Shown in pieces: positions 1-36,379 of a stretch of 64,000 bases of DNA. The DNA comes from Aldrovandia affinis. Lineage: Eukaryota; Chordata; Actinopteri; Notacanthiformes; Halosauridae. Both the position numbers and the translations under genes were made by a program. The stretch lies in NCBI GenBank assembly GCA_029706075.1, contig JAINUG010000325.1, positions 639,501 through 703,500 of the forward strand, written 5' to 3'. The notes beneath the pieces are model-generated. The model had not been told where the DNA came from and did not search any database. It saw only the letters and a program-made list of their open reading frames with translations. Positions within the stretch are counted from its first letter, which is position 1; each line of letters starts with the position of its first letter.

Positions 1-378
1 ATGTTTTCTTATGACAAGATTTTTAGTTAGGATAAGTGTTTAAGTCGATTAAAAACCAATAACAACAACAACAGGTTAATCGATATAGTATTCATAATAA
101 TAATAAGCATAACCAGTGCGTAAAGCACGTCTGCAGCACTACTCTACAGACCCTATAGGCTATTTAATAATCTCTGATAATTTAGCATGCACCGGAAAAC
201 GGAATACTTTGGACAGCCTCGAAAAAACTACTGACTTGGACCGAAATGCACAGTAGCATACACATTGAGCGCTTTGACACGTCGGATTGCTTGAGTCTGA
301 ACGAGTGAGTAACCGACTGAGTAGATGTGCGTATTCACTTCGGAGTGACAGACAGATGCTGCGCGTTTTCTCGCCAAA
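1..378 (+). other. asic1 upstream region / 5' UTR
   Basis: An AT-rich stretch at the left edge. No TATA box at a convincing distance was identified. An in-frame TGA at 346-348 bounds the asic1 reading frame, so the upstream part is leader or promoter. Other open frames here overlap exon 1 and show no conserved protein. Confidence 0.5.
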
Positions 379-24299
<23,921 letters not shown>

Positions 24300-25337
24300 G
24301 CCAATCGCAAAGGAGCACGGCACGCTACCAAAGTCAACAACTTCAGCAAGGACTTTCAATTAAGAAATTTACGCTATTGGAACACATTTTAAAGGGATTT
24401 TTTTAAATGGAGGAAAACAAAATATCCACCATAACAACACAAAAAGTGAAGTAGAAACAAAGACAAAAGTACAATCCAAAATACATTGGAGAACCCTAAC
24501 CTTTTAAAAGGAGAAACATTTACTGGATTTCACGCTACCGCCTCAGAAGAGATGCTTTTTTAAGCCTGGCAAATGTGGAGCTTATAGTCTCAAAAACCGA
24601 AACAGAAAAGATTGTCACCAAATAGACTCTTGTCTGGTCAGCCTTTCATTCTGGTCCCCACACCCTTATTGCAGCAACATGATATTTTCCAGAGGAGACC
24701 GGCTCATTCGTACTGTACAGTACAATATAGTAGCGCTTACTCCACTCTCCATGTATCTGCTGCTGGCCTCCACGGGGACTACAGTAGGTCTCAGTGTATT
24801 TATCATGAGAATGTATCTTCCCAATGGGTTAAAACAACAGCCAGGATCAGAGGAAATGAATGGGGTTAGCCTTAGAGGCCTCCATCATTTAGGGAACAGA
24901 GGTTTAGTTAGATGTGTGGTGAAATTCTTCAGGTCTCATTCTGTAAATGCATGCTTGTATTCGTCCTCTTGTGCACGTGCAGTTTTTTTAAAACATTTTC
25001 TTATTCATTGTGATTGTCATGTCTCAATAACAGGCTGGAGTTTTAGGAGGGAGATGCTACCTAATTGTCCTTGATTTCAATTGTATTTTATTTTATTGTA
25101 TTTCTTTCATTTTATTTGTCTTTTAGGTTTTGTTACGCATGAGTGTGTGCGTGTGTGTTTACGAATGTGTGGCTGTGTTTTTTTTCTGTAAGTTCCGTTT
25201 TGGGTGGGAGAGGGATAGTGGGGTGTTTTTATTGCATATTGTTTGTTTGCTCTTCCCGTTGAAATTCTTTTGAATGTTCGCACCAAGAGAAGGGGAACTT
25301 TGTGTAACTGTGTTATAGTCGCAAATGTCATATTAAA
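24300..25337 (+). other. Likely asic1 3' UTR
   Basis: Follows the stop codon without a splice signal. ATTAAA at 25332-25337 is the first reasonable poly(A) signal; AATAAA at 25577-25582 is an alternative. Open frames inside show no conservation that I recognise. Confidence 0.55.
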
Positions 25338-25950
25338 GCACAACAATAACACCAATATGTAAAGATGATATAAAAATATTATAAAGATTGATGATTATTA
25401 TTCTGATTGCTGTTACCATCATGGTTATAATTGTCATGTGTCACTATGATTATCATAATTATTACTCTCTATAGGACATTTATTTGTTTTTTTTACTACA
25501 AGAACATGCATATTGCCTGATCATCCAGTCTCCATCTTTTTAGATAACAGGCTGTTCTATTTATCTAATCAAATTAAATAAAATTATTAATAAGCATCTT
25601 GAAAAAGAACATTTTATTCCACTCACGCCTCCCAGTTGTTTATTTACAATGTTCCCAAGCTTTTGCTTTAAATTTAATTAAATTTAATCTCACCTACACA
25701 ATTGATTTATCTCCATGTACTTTGGCAGGAATATTTTATCTACTAGGTTAATCCAAGACAATTGAACTGATGTCTCCTGGCTGCTTCTTGATACCAGCTT
25801 TGTGAGTTTTTGAAGGGTGAGTGGAAATTTTCCGCTTCTCATTGTAATGATTCAATCATGATCATGACCTCATTAGCATTCTTCTTCATGTTCCCCCAAA
25901 TGTACAGCTATTTTTAGACTTGTAATGAAATCTAGAATTAAAACTGCATT

Positions 25951-26034
<84 letters not shown>

Positions 26035-27059
26035 CAAACAGTTCTATTTCTTATATTTTACTATATTTGTCAGGAAGGGTCCTGAACATAGACTCGTGTG
26101 ATCTTGTGGGAGGGGCTCCAACCTGCTGAAGGCAATTACATCTACAGTTGCAATATTGCACCAGGATGGATATGAGATTGTATATGGATTTTTTCATCAA
26201 GATCACCTATGCCACCACACAGAATGCAAAAAAGGTGCAAAAGTGCAAAATCACAATTTTCTCACTTGCATTTTTGAACTTAGCTTTGACCGTCAATACA
26301 TTTCCTTTTGGCACATTTCAATTTTAGGACACATTTCTTTATAAACTATTTTTTTCCAGATTTTTTTTAAAGCCATCTGTGTAGCTGTGTAGATTCTATT
26401 CTATTGCATTTTTGGGAAATTGATTCAACCACATATAAATTCCTGCTAGACCCCAAGACAGACTGGATTCATTAGCACGGTGATCTTTTGATATTTTCTT
26501 TTTAACATCATTATCGAATACACCCAAAATCGACTTTATTGTTACTCCAAATTAAATATTTTCTTCCCTGTTTCATACAAGCAGGCAGAGCATAACTTGA
26601 ATTTTTGTTTTGTTTTCTCTACGAATAGAGCTTTACATGGCCATTAACATTTTTAACATTTTAAACAAACCAGCAGCTGATGGCATTATATACAGTATGT
26701 GCGTTTTTTGTGGTAAAAACAGCAGTGAAAACCCCCTAAATTAATTGTTTTCAGCATGAAATTTGATGGCTTCTCCTGCAGTGACCCTACCATTAGCAAA
26801 AGTGAAACATTGCAAAACATTTTTATATTTTTATAAATGCTGTACACCATCAGGGTACAAAGATTGTCACATCTATTACAGCAAAAGAAAATCTATTATG
26901 ATGTGCGTTTTGTAGTAAAAACGAATGGTGTACACTGAATAAATACAGTCTTTCTGCACTGTGAAGTAGGAAAAGCAGGTTTTCATTTGTTGATGAGTAA
27001 CAGGTTGTTTCTTCATGCAAAATAGATTTGGGGTTTTAAATTAAATTGAGGCTTTTTCA
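25338..27059. other. Intergenic, AT-rich, with GA microsatellite
   Basis: No gene seen. Includes a long GA tract and two direct copies of TGTGCGTTTT...GTAAAAAC (about 26699 and 26902), near an inverted pair TGTACACCAT/ATGGTGTACA. Confidence 0.7.
25953..26031. repeat. (GA)n microsatellite
   Basis: Uninterrupted GA dinucleotides over 79 bases. Confidence 0.97.
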
Positions 27060-27965
27060 TAGGGGTGCGGCGAGGGTGTGATGTTTTGGACCCTGTGGAC
27101 ACGGGGAGTATACAGAATATGAAGATTACACAAGGGATAGAAGAAGATATCTCAGTGACTTTGAAAGAGGGGTGATTGTTGGGGCACATTTGGCAGGAGC
27201 TTCAGTGAGGAAGACTGAATTGCTAATGTTTCACAAGGAACTGGGGCAAAGGTGATGATGGCATAGAACTGAGGGAAAGACATCAACTAGGGACAACTTA
27301 AGTGCATACTCCTCAATGCAAGGCAAAACAGACAATGAACTCTAAATCAGTTGATTCCAAATATCAAACATGGGCATGAGCAGGCAGTTTCATCAGTTTT
27401 CATCAACAGTCCATCGAGGACTTCACAGAAAGTGTTATTATGGTCAGTTGCAGTGCATAAACCCTTATTACACCGAAAAATACACATTAGCAAATAAAGT
27501 TGTGGAAAACAACACAGGCAGTGGTCTACTGAGCAGTGGAAAGAAGTCATATTTTCCTGGCATTGTTTAGGTTCCTTAGGTAGAGGGCGTGGTAAATACC
27601 AATAAATACAAAGCCATTCTGATTGATCACTGTCATCCTATGGTGAAGCATTTTTATTCTGATGGCAGGATGACAATGCCCCCATCCACAGGGCACAAGT
27701 GGTCAGTGAATTATTGAATGAGCATGAAAACAATGTAAACCATATTCCATGACCGTCTCAGTCACCAGATCTCAACCCAATTCTCAATGATAGAATTTCT
27801 CGTGGGTGTCGCATCCCTCCAATAGAATTCAAGACACTGAATTGGTGTAGAATCTATGCCAAGGTGCACTGAAGCTGTTCTGGCGGCTCGTGGTGCCCTA
27901 TTAAGGCACTTAATGTTGATGTTTCTTTTATTTGGGAAGCTACCTTTATATAGATAGCTGGCAAA
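27060..27965 (+). pseudogene. Degenerate Tc1/mariner copy
   Basis: Transposase-like sequence with many stops and shifts: CTCAGTGACTTTGAAAGAGG (leader), GTCACCAGATCTCAACCCAA (SPDLNP motif region) and AGAATCTATGCCAAGGTGCA near the 3' end. The same 3' portion recurs at 51460-51590. Left boundary uncertain. Confidence 0.7.
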
Positions 27966-28862
27966 CATTCACAAAAAAAATAGCTAGTTTTTGTAGTTTT
28001 TCGAGGTTTTTAGATTTAGCCCACATATTACAATAATCTACCTTGTTTCTCTCTGAATCATTTTTTTATATACTCTGTGCTGTCTCTTTTTCTCTTAAAA
28101 TCTGTAAAAATGTATTCATCCAATGTGAATAATTGTAATTATCGAAAACAAAATTCACTTGGATGAAAATATAAAATGTAAAATGTGGAAATAAAGGTGG
28201 AAAAAGTCTGATTTAATGTTTTAATTTCAGACTGTAATGCAACAAAGGTGACATTTTTGAGAGGGGGTGTAGACTTTAAAGGGGCACAGTGTATGCCCTA
28301 TATATATGTAACATATATACACTAGATGGTGAGACTATGTAGCTAGCTATGGTTAACAACATACAGCTATATAGCTACATAGAAAAACGTAGCTTGTTAC
28401 TGTTAGGTACCTTGTCTTTGATTACGTGGAGACAAATACACACTGCCACGTTAGTTTGACAGCTGGTTGCTGTCTTTAATTATGGCGCTTTTCCACCGCA
28501 CAGTACGGTACAGTACGGCATGGTAACCATCTGAATCTTTAACTATCCCCTTCCCGGATCAAGTCCTTGTGTCGTTTTTCCATCGCACAACAGAACCGTG
28601 AAGATAGGAAGAGTTATCTGAAGTGACAAAAAAGAATGCGACCGCTGTGGTGACATTAGTAACATTGACATTTTAAACATTCCAGCTCAAATTCACAAAA
28701 GCAAAACACAGCTTTCCCCATAACATTAGCTACAATTTTCTTACCTCGACCTAGGCGTTTGGGAGTCATGTTGGGGACAGCGAGTGCAGGAGGTACCATA
28801 CAGTGACTTCACACTAGGCTATATAATCTTTCATATTTGGCTATATATATATACTGGATATA

Positions 28863-30124
28863 CACTACCGGTCAAAAGTTTTAGAACACCCCCATTTTCC
28901 AGTTTTTACTGAAATGTAAGCAGTTCAAGTCCAGTGAATAAAAAAGGTTAAAGGTTAAAAAAAAAAGTTTAGGTTACCAAAAACTGAAAAATAATGTCAA
29001 TTTCAGAGTTATAAAAAAAGGCCCTTTTCAGGGAACAAGTAATGGGTTAACGTGGGTTAACAGTCACTCTGTGCAAGTCACTGACTCTGGATCCAGCAAA
29101 AGAACCCCAGACCATCACGCTTCCTCCTCCATGTTTGACAGTTGGTGTCACACACTGAGGAACCATCCTTTTGCCTACTCGACAGCCTACAAAAACCTTT
29201 CAAACTTGTGAAATCGAAGAAGTTTGGAACCACCACGACTCTTCTTAGAGCTGGCTGTCCGGCCAAACTCAGTAACCGGGCAAGGAGGGCCTTGGTCAGG
29301 GAGGTGACTAAGAACCAAATGGCCACTTTAAGAGAGCTTCAGAGTTCCTCTGCAACAATGGGAGAACCTGGCAGAAGGACAACCATCTCTGCAGCACTCC
29401 ATCAATCAGGCCTTTATGGTAGTGGCTAGATGGAAGTCACTCCTGAGTAAAAGGCATATGACAGCCCACCAGGAGTTTGCCAAATGGCACTTAAAGGACT
29501 CTAAGAGCATCAGAAAAAACATTATCTGGTCTGATGAGACACAAATTGAACTTTTTGGTCTGAATGCCAAGCGCTAGGCCGGACAGCCAGCTCTAAGAAG
29601 AGTTGTGGTGGTTCCAAACTTCTTCCATTTCACAATGATGGAGCACACTGTGTTCCTGGGACTTGTCTTTTTTTAATGTTTCCCCAGATCTATGCTTCAA
29701 CTCTCTAAGGTCTATGGAGAGTTCCTAGGACTTCATGGCTTGGTTTTTGCTCTGACATGCACTGTGAACTGTGGGACCTTATATAAACAGGTGTGTGCCT
29801 TTCTAAAGCATGTACAATCAATTGAATTTGCTGCAGGTGGACTACAATCAAGTTCTAGAGACATCTCAACGATGATCAAAGGGAACAGGATGCATCTAAG
29901 CTCAATTTCGAGTGTCATAGCAAAGGGTCTGAATACTTATGTAAATGTGATATTTCAGTTTTTAATTTTTAATAAATTTGCTAAAATTTCTAAAAACCTG
30001 TTTTTGCTTTGTCATTATGGAGTATTGTGTGTAGATTGATGAAGAAAAAAATGAATTTAATCCATTTTAGAATAAGGTTGTAATGTAAAAATTGAAGTGG
30101 TCTGAATACTTTCCGAATGCACTG
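28863..30124. mobile_element. Composite of Tc1-type fragments with inverted duplication
   Basis: The left part starts CACTACCGGTCAAAAGTTTT after TA (one Tc1 family) and contains antisense transposase sequence to about 29200. 29205-29576 is sense transposase of the salmonid-type Tc1 family, and 29577-30124 is the reverse complement of that family's 5' half. It ends in TTTCCGAATGCACTG before TA. About 50 bases are present in both orientations (29214-29264 and 29577-29628). No intact transposase remains. Confidence 0.78.
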
Positions 30125-30156
30125 TATGTCCAGCACAACCTACGATCTAAAAACAA

Positions 30157-31640
30157 TTACATTTACATTTTTTAAAACATTTTAAGCATTTAGCAGACGT
30201 TCTTATCCAGAGCAACTTACAAGATGCGCATTAATACATGGTAGGAACAATCACAGAGATCAGTGCAGTAGTACAGTGATAGACATCATTGTAGGCAGCT
30301 GCATACCATACCTGTAACACTGGGAAGGAAAAGGTTAGTAATTTTAATTTTTTTATTATTAAATGAGAAGGCAGGGATACATATACAAGAAGTGTTGAGC
30401 AAGTCGGCAGTGGTGATGACAATAGGCTAGATGCCCAGAATTCAGTGGTAGTGGAGCCTGAAAAGGTGGGTTTTGAGTCTCTTGCGGAAGATCGCAAGTG
30501 ATCGCAAGTGATTCCGCGGTCATGACTGGTTGCGGAAGGTCGTTCCACCACCGAGGAGTCAGGACAGAGAAGAGGCGAGGCGGCGAGGAGCGGCTACCGG
30601 GCGCCCGGAGGGATGGGACAGCCAGCAAGGAATTGCAGTAGTCCAGAGGCAAGATTACCAGGGCCTGGACCAGGAGTTGTGTGGCCTCTTGGGTGAGGAA
30701 AGGTCAGATTCTCCGGATGTTGTGGAGGGAGAATCGGCAGGTCCGGGTGATCGCTGCTATGTGGCCCGGGACTGGGACGGAGACACTATGGAGCCTTCCA
30801 CGTGATTGAAGCATCAATCATCGGGGAGCCCTTCACTGGGAGGAAGAGCAGCTCAGTCTTCCCCAGGTTCAGCTTCAGGTGATGGGTGGACATCCAGGCA
30901 GAGATGTCAGCCAGGCATGCAGAGATCCGTGCCGGGACCTGGATGGAGAGAAGGAGAGAAAGAGTTGAGTGTTGTCAGCATAACAGTGATAAGAGAAACC
31001 ATGAGCAGAGATAACAGAACCAAGTGACTTAGTGTACATGGAAAATAGGACTGGGCCTAGCACCGAGCCCTGTGGGACTCCGGTAGAGAGGGTGTGGGGA
31101 GAGGAGAGGGATCCTCTGCAGGCCACCTGGTAGGACCGGTCAGCTAGGTAGGACTTGAACCATGTCAATGCAGATCCAGAGATTCCCATCTCGACGAGAG
31201 ATGAGAGCAGGTATCAAATGCAGCTGACAGGTCGAGGAGGATGAGAAGGGAGCTAAGGGATTGGGACTTAGCCGTTTGAAGAGCCTCAGTGACCGCAAGG
31301 AGAGCAGTCTCTGTGGAGTGGCCTGCCTTGAACCCAGATTGGTTAGGATCAAGCAGGTCATTCTGTAGGAGATGAGCAGACAGTTGGTTATATATAGCCC
31401 ACTCTAGTGTTTTGGAGAGGAAAGGGAGGAGAGAGACAGTTCGGTAGTTGGAAATGACAGCAGGATTCAGAGAGGGTTTTTTGAGGAGGGGGACGACATG
31501 GGCGCTTTTGAGGGAAGAGGGGACAGAGCCAGAGGAGAGAGGAGTTGATAACATTGGAGACAAAGGGGAGGATGTCCATAGCAATGGACTGGAAGTAATT
31601 CAATGCCAGTGTCGATTTATGGAGGCGCAAGATTGTTTAA
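30157..31640 (-). mobile_element. 5'-truncated L2-type LINE, dead
   Basis: Minus-strand reverse transcriptase pieces in shifting frames: SNYRTVSLLPFLSK, NQSGFKAGHSTETALL and LLDLSAAFDT, then TGVPQGSVLGP and the catalytic box YADN where YADD is expected. The 3' end (left) has the L2-like GCTCTGGATAAGA-type tail and TGTAAATGTAAT. L2-clade LINEs of fish such as UnaL2 share this layout. Frameshifts and the D to N change show it is inactive. Confidence 0.83.
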
Positions 31641-32521
31641 ACACTTTGTCATTTGACACTGTCCAGTTCAGATCCTTTTGTTTCAAATAGCTTTCTAAAA
31701 ATCTATTTATGTGACGAGTGAACATGTTGTACTATGAAAATGTATGTTCTAATTGTGTTGATGAAAATTAAAATACTATACTTTGTCCTTTCAAAGAAAA
31801 CATGTTTATTTCAGTTTTTGTAACACAAACCTAACTCATAGAATCACGCAAACCTGACAATAATGCCAAAGTCTATATAATACTTTTCGAATAATACCAA
31901 TAATCGAAGTGAAGCTGGAAAAAAAAGTTGTGATTTTGCGTGACAATTCTGCTTTGTGACAGCATGAGAGGTTGTTCTCTAGACTGTCAGGCGTGGGTAG
32001 TGCAAAGATGTCAAGAAGTACACCAAAACAAGGTTTTCAAAAAGAAAAGCATTTAATTTTGACAAAAGGTTTGGGGGGAAAAAAAGGTTAACTCATATTA
32101 ATATGTTGAAAAACACAGTAACAAAACATTTTCTTCATTTAGTCATCAACTTAAAAGGTTTACTGCTATAATTGTCCATCAAGAGAAAACACTCAAAGAT
32201 TGTATCTTTGTTACCGCCAGCTGAGGATTCTCCAGGAGAGGCCACAAACACAAACCTACAGCTTCCTCTCTTTTGTCCCTGCCTGTAGTGAATATGTAGG
32301 CCTTCCATGAGGCAATCACTGTTCTTGATCACTTTCAGCTGCACCATCCCACACACAGGCACTGGGGAATGTAGTTATTCAGGTTGCCGCCATTTTGTAG
32401 TTGTAGGCCCGACTGCAGCCATCGGATCGGGACATGTCTGCCCTCAACCACCATGCCTCTCATGGTGTCACAGCTTGACCAATCAATGGTCTGCAGTATT
32501 GCTAGCTACACCCTTAGGTCC

Positions 32522-32554
32522 CTGTTTAGGTACGGCTGGCTAGTACCTAAACAG
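32522..32554. repeat. Perfect 12-bp hairpin
   Basis: CTGTTTAGGTAC (32522-32533) and GTACCTAAACAG (32543-32554) with a 9-base loop, inside the right end of the nested block. Probably subterminal structure of the outer transposon. Confidence 0.75.
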
Positions 32555-32619
32555 AGCAGTAGCTAAATTCAGCACGCGTACTTAGCCGTACCGTACTGTG
32601 GAAAAGCTCAAATAGTTAG

Positions 32620-35270
32620 CTAGCTAGATAGTTAGCATCAGATAGTTAGCAGCACCAGACTAGCTAGTGAGTTAATAATAATAATGATGGTGTCATGCTG
32701 GCTAACGAATGTTGGACACAATCATGGTTTTATAAATTGATTTAGGAACTTTTTCCTTGTAAAATTGCAGATGCTTTTTTCACTAAAATATCCTAGCAAG
32801 CTTCAGATTTTCCTTCAGATGCAAGCAAGTGTAACTTAATCTGTCTAGTTAGCTAGCTAACTTGAGCTATTTTCTTTATATATAGCTAATGGTAGAAACC
32901 GATCTCTACCAAAATAATATTGCCACAGTTCGTCTCTGGGTTGTTTATCCAAGTTTGAATAATGCAGATTTGTCTGAGAGCTTTTCCTTACTTTGGCACC
33001 AACTATAAATGACTCGACTGACTCGATGACACGGTAAACCTACTGTATGTTATGTGAAACATTGCCATCTCTTGGCTGGAGTTATGAAATTAATTTCCAA
33101 CTTGTGGGATAATAAAGTTTACTTGACTTGGTGTTACCCGCCAGAAAACTTTAAAACCCCACTCGCTTTCATTACAATTTACAGCTTTAGTGAATCATAA
33201 ATGGGCCTAAATTCTATATGATTTTAATTCAGAAATGTCTAGTTTTTGTTTGGTTTTCGTATCTCAGAAGCATTTTTTCATTGTTAGTTTCCGTTTTCAT
33301 TTCAGTTTTTGTTTACGATAATCATCTTGGTATGAGCATTAGACTATGAGGGGATGTGGGTTTGAATCTTAGTAAGTCACTGTGGAAAGTGAAGAACATC
33401 ACATTATTGTGTGTAGTAAATAAATTATCAATTATAAATAATTATTTTTTGTCTGCTTTTGTGGATTTGTCTAAATCCTCTCCTGTCTGATCAATGCTAG
33501 TGGAAAATGAGAGGACTGCTGCCAACAATAAAATGCCCTCTGCAGGCTCTCTATGCATTTTGATTATGTACCACATTCAACCTGGAAAATGTCTCTACCC
33601 AGCAGTTAACCCCAGCAGCTCAGACTATTACCCACATGGCATGCAAGAGCAGAGTGCACACATCACTACATAATGTCACAGTGTAGCACTTTACAACTTA
33701 TTTCCACTCCTTAAGGACAAACATGGGTTTGTCATGACATGCATGTATCAAACGTGATATTACCTTTCAGTGCATGAATGGGGGACAATGTCTAAAATAA
33801 ATTATGAGCTTTCTGGTCTTCATTTTTTTCAATGTGTGTGTCAGAAGAGTAATTATTTTGCCAAATATGAATTTATCCTGTCTGATCTTGCGGTGCAATT
33901 ATTAAACCCAGCTGTTTGTCACAGATAAGGCTGTACAGCCTCTCCTTAGGGCTCCACTTTGAATCCTGTTCATTAAGAGGATTAATAAATTACTTCAAAG
34001 ACAAGTCTTACAGAGCTAAATTAGAAAGGGTACACTCCCTTTATCACAATTTGGGGTTGTACATTCAATCTAGTAGCATCTGTTTGCGGCACACAGAAGA
34101 CCAGCTTGGCTGGCAACAGTTCTGTGTGTAACTCATTAATAATAATTTTATACACAGAACATTGTGCCTTGAACGGTAAGTGGGGGGTTCTCACCGAAAA
34201 AGCTTCAGGTGAGGTTGATAGGTTGCCGTTTCCAGAAAGTTCCCCAGGTTTGCTAAAAGCCCTGCCCTTTTGTCCTGTAATTTGAGACCAAAAGCCCAGA
34301 ATATGCCTTCATTACTTTACCACTCCATTCTTTAAACTGTGATTGCCATTATTATTTAAATATTTCACAACTTTGCAAACCCCAGTAGTGCATGAGGTTT
34401 TCTGTGACAGTACACCCCAATGGGATTTTAATACGAACTCCAGCATAGAGTAATGAGGTAGAACCACCATGGTATGTCCAGAGGTCACTCATCCTGGCAT
34501 AAAGGCCAAACTTTGTAAAAAAAAAGATCCAAAGCTGCTGTAGATGCTACTAAAGATGCTTTTCTCCATTCAGACCCATGGGGTGAAGAGATAGGTACCT
34601 AAAGAGTGAAAGAGCAGTCTTACTGGATACCCAGAAAGTACAATACTTGCCACTGCACTACACTGTTATTCATTATAGAATCATTATGATTATACTGCAT
34701 TAACTGTGTGTTTTTGGCTGCTGGCAAAGTTTATAGGACATTTGAAGGTGATTTCTGCAAATGAAAATGAGGCACAGGATATTTTACACGCACAAAAATC
34801 AATGAGCAGAGAAATTAGCATTGGTATTCAAAAATGGACTTTAATGGTGACTATATCCTTCACAGTACTCATCAAGAAAAGATTGGAGCCCACCAGGGCC
34901 CTGTAGAATCCACATTCACATTAGGGAGGGGAATTAAATATTATACCATAATTTTATGCATAATACTGAAGAAAACAAATGAGCCTTCCCCAAGTCAGGG
35001 ATTCAACAGAGATGGGCAATGTGCCATCCCACTTAGCTTCTTCAAAGATAGGTAACAACCCACTGGAGATAGACTCAATGACATCTGGTTGACACTCTTA
35101 CAGCCTACATCACTACGCTGTCCCATATCAAGTCAAATACAAAAGTTTCAAATTATCAATCACTAAAATATTCTTTATAAGCATTCTTTCAAGTGACATG
35201 TAGAGCTGGCCATCACAGAACTGGAGTTGTCCTTTCACCCTTAGAAGTGTTGCCTTATTTTCTTCAATAT
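32620..35270. other. Intergenic, nothing recognised
   Basis: AT-rich DNA with some TAGC-rich runs near 32610-32690 and 32850-32890. I see no gene, RNA gene or intact mobile element. Confidence 0.6.
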
Positions 35271-35274
35271 GTTT

Positions 35275-35568
35275 GTGTACCTTTCTGTGTGGAGTTTGCA
35301 TGTTCTCCCCGTGTCCGCGTGGGTTTCCTCCGGGTACTCCGGTTTCTTCCCACAGTCCAAAGACATGCACGTTAGGCTAATTGGAGAGTCTAAATTGCCC
35401 ATAGGTATGAGTGTGTGAGTGAATGGTGTATGTAGTGCCCTGCGATGGATTGGCGACCTGTCCAGGGTGTATTCCTGCTTCTCGCCCCAATGCATGCTGG
35501 GATAGGCTCCAGCCCCCCCGCGACCCTAACTAGGAATAAGCGGCTGAAGATGAGATGAGATGAGATGT
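35275..35568 (+). repeat. Dispersed vertebrate repeat ending in GATGA tandem
   Basis: Carries the widely dispersed phrases GTGGAGTTTGCATGTTCTCC, CACAGTCCAAAGACATGCA, TGGCGACCTGTCCAGGGTGT and GGGATAGGCTCCAGCCCCCC, ending in GATGAGATGAGATG. I recognise it as an abundant fish/amphibian repeat, probably a LINE 3' end, but cannot name the family with certainty. Confidence 0.8.
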
Positions 35569-36276
35569 TTGTGTACGTTCAGCTAATGTTTTCTACCACT
35601 ATTTGCTAAAGAAGTTTGGTTGCCTTCTAAGGAGTTCAGGAAATAATTTTCCAGTTTTTCCCAAATTGGCTATATTGAGGGTTTCTGTTTTTTATTCCCT
35701 CTGGAAAATGTCTATTGTGAAGCATTGTGTGACAATCCGTAATAAAGATGTATTGATTGATTACAAATAAAACAGGTAAATATATTTCCACTAGCAACAA
35801 CCTATAGTCCTGAGTTGTGCTCTGTGCTCATCAGGAAAAGCAGGAAAATTTGACTTCAGGGCAACTCAAATTCACACAACTCTATGACAAGGCATGTCAT
35901 CGCTGTGCTGTCCTCCTACACCAGATAAGAAGAATAATGTGCATTTGGCCTACCTTCCTAGGACAAACTAGTTAGGATGGCAGAGCAGCCATTACACATA
36001 GACAGCTTTTGAGATGGGAAGGATTTGCATTACAAGTGCAAACAGGTAGACACCAAAAAGAAAAGGCAAATAGAGAAGCCAATAAACATTAGGGAAACAG
36101 ATATTGCAATGAAATGACTATGTAAAAAAGGCAAGTAAAGAGAACCAGGCTTTGAGCATGTTTAACAGTGATAGCAGAGCTTTGGGTATAAGTTCATAGT
36201 TCTACTCCACAATGGTGATATTCCTTGCTACTTTATTGGGACATCCGCCAAAAGATTCATTACATAAATTGTGAGA

Positions 36277-36376
36277 GAAGTGCAAATGGGTATGACAACA
36301 GCGATACGCCTTCAAACATGAACGGAGCTGTTCATGTTCGAAGGCGTATCTCTGTTGTCATACCCAGTTGCACTTC
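36277..36376. repeat. 47-bp-arm near-perfect hairpin
   Basis: Left arm 36277-36323 and right arm 36330-36376 pair at 44 of 47 positions around a 6-base centre GGAGCT. The arms begin GAAGTGCAA and end ATGAAC. No target duplication or known element terminus was noticed. It could be a recent foldback insertion or a source of a miRNA-like precursor. Confidence 0.88.
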
Positions 36377-36379
36377 TTT

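Larger units (their letters stand above)
28486..32610. mobile_element. Nested transposon block with GCTTTTCCAC termini
   Basis: Left edge GCGCTTTTCCACCGCACAGT with GTACGGTAC, and right edge (reversed) GAGCTTTTCCACAGTACGGT, form imperfect terminal inverted repeats of a Harbinger- or hAT-like outer element. Between them lie a Tc1 composite (28863-30124) and an L2-type LINE (30157-31640). No outer transposase was found and no clear target duplication. The reading as one nested unit is an inference. Confidence 0.5.

Noticed and set aside
24612..25074. Open frames after the asic1 stop
   Set aside because: They lie in the probable 3' UTR with no conservation or splice signals.
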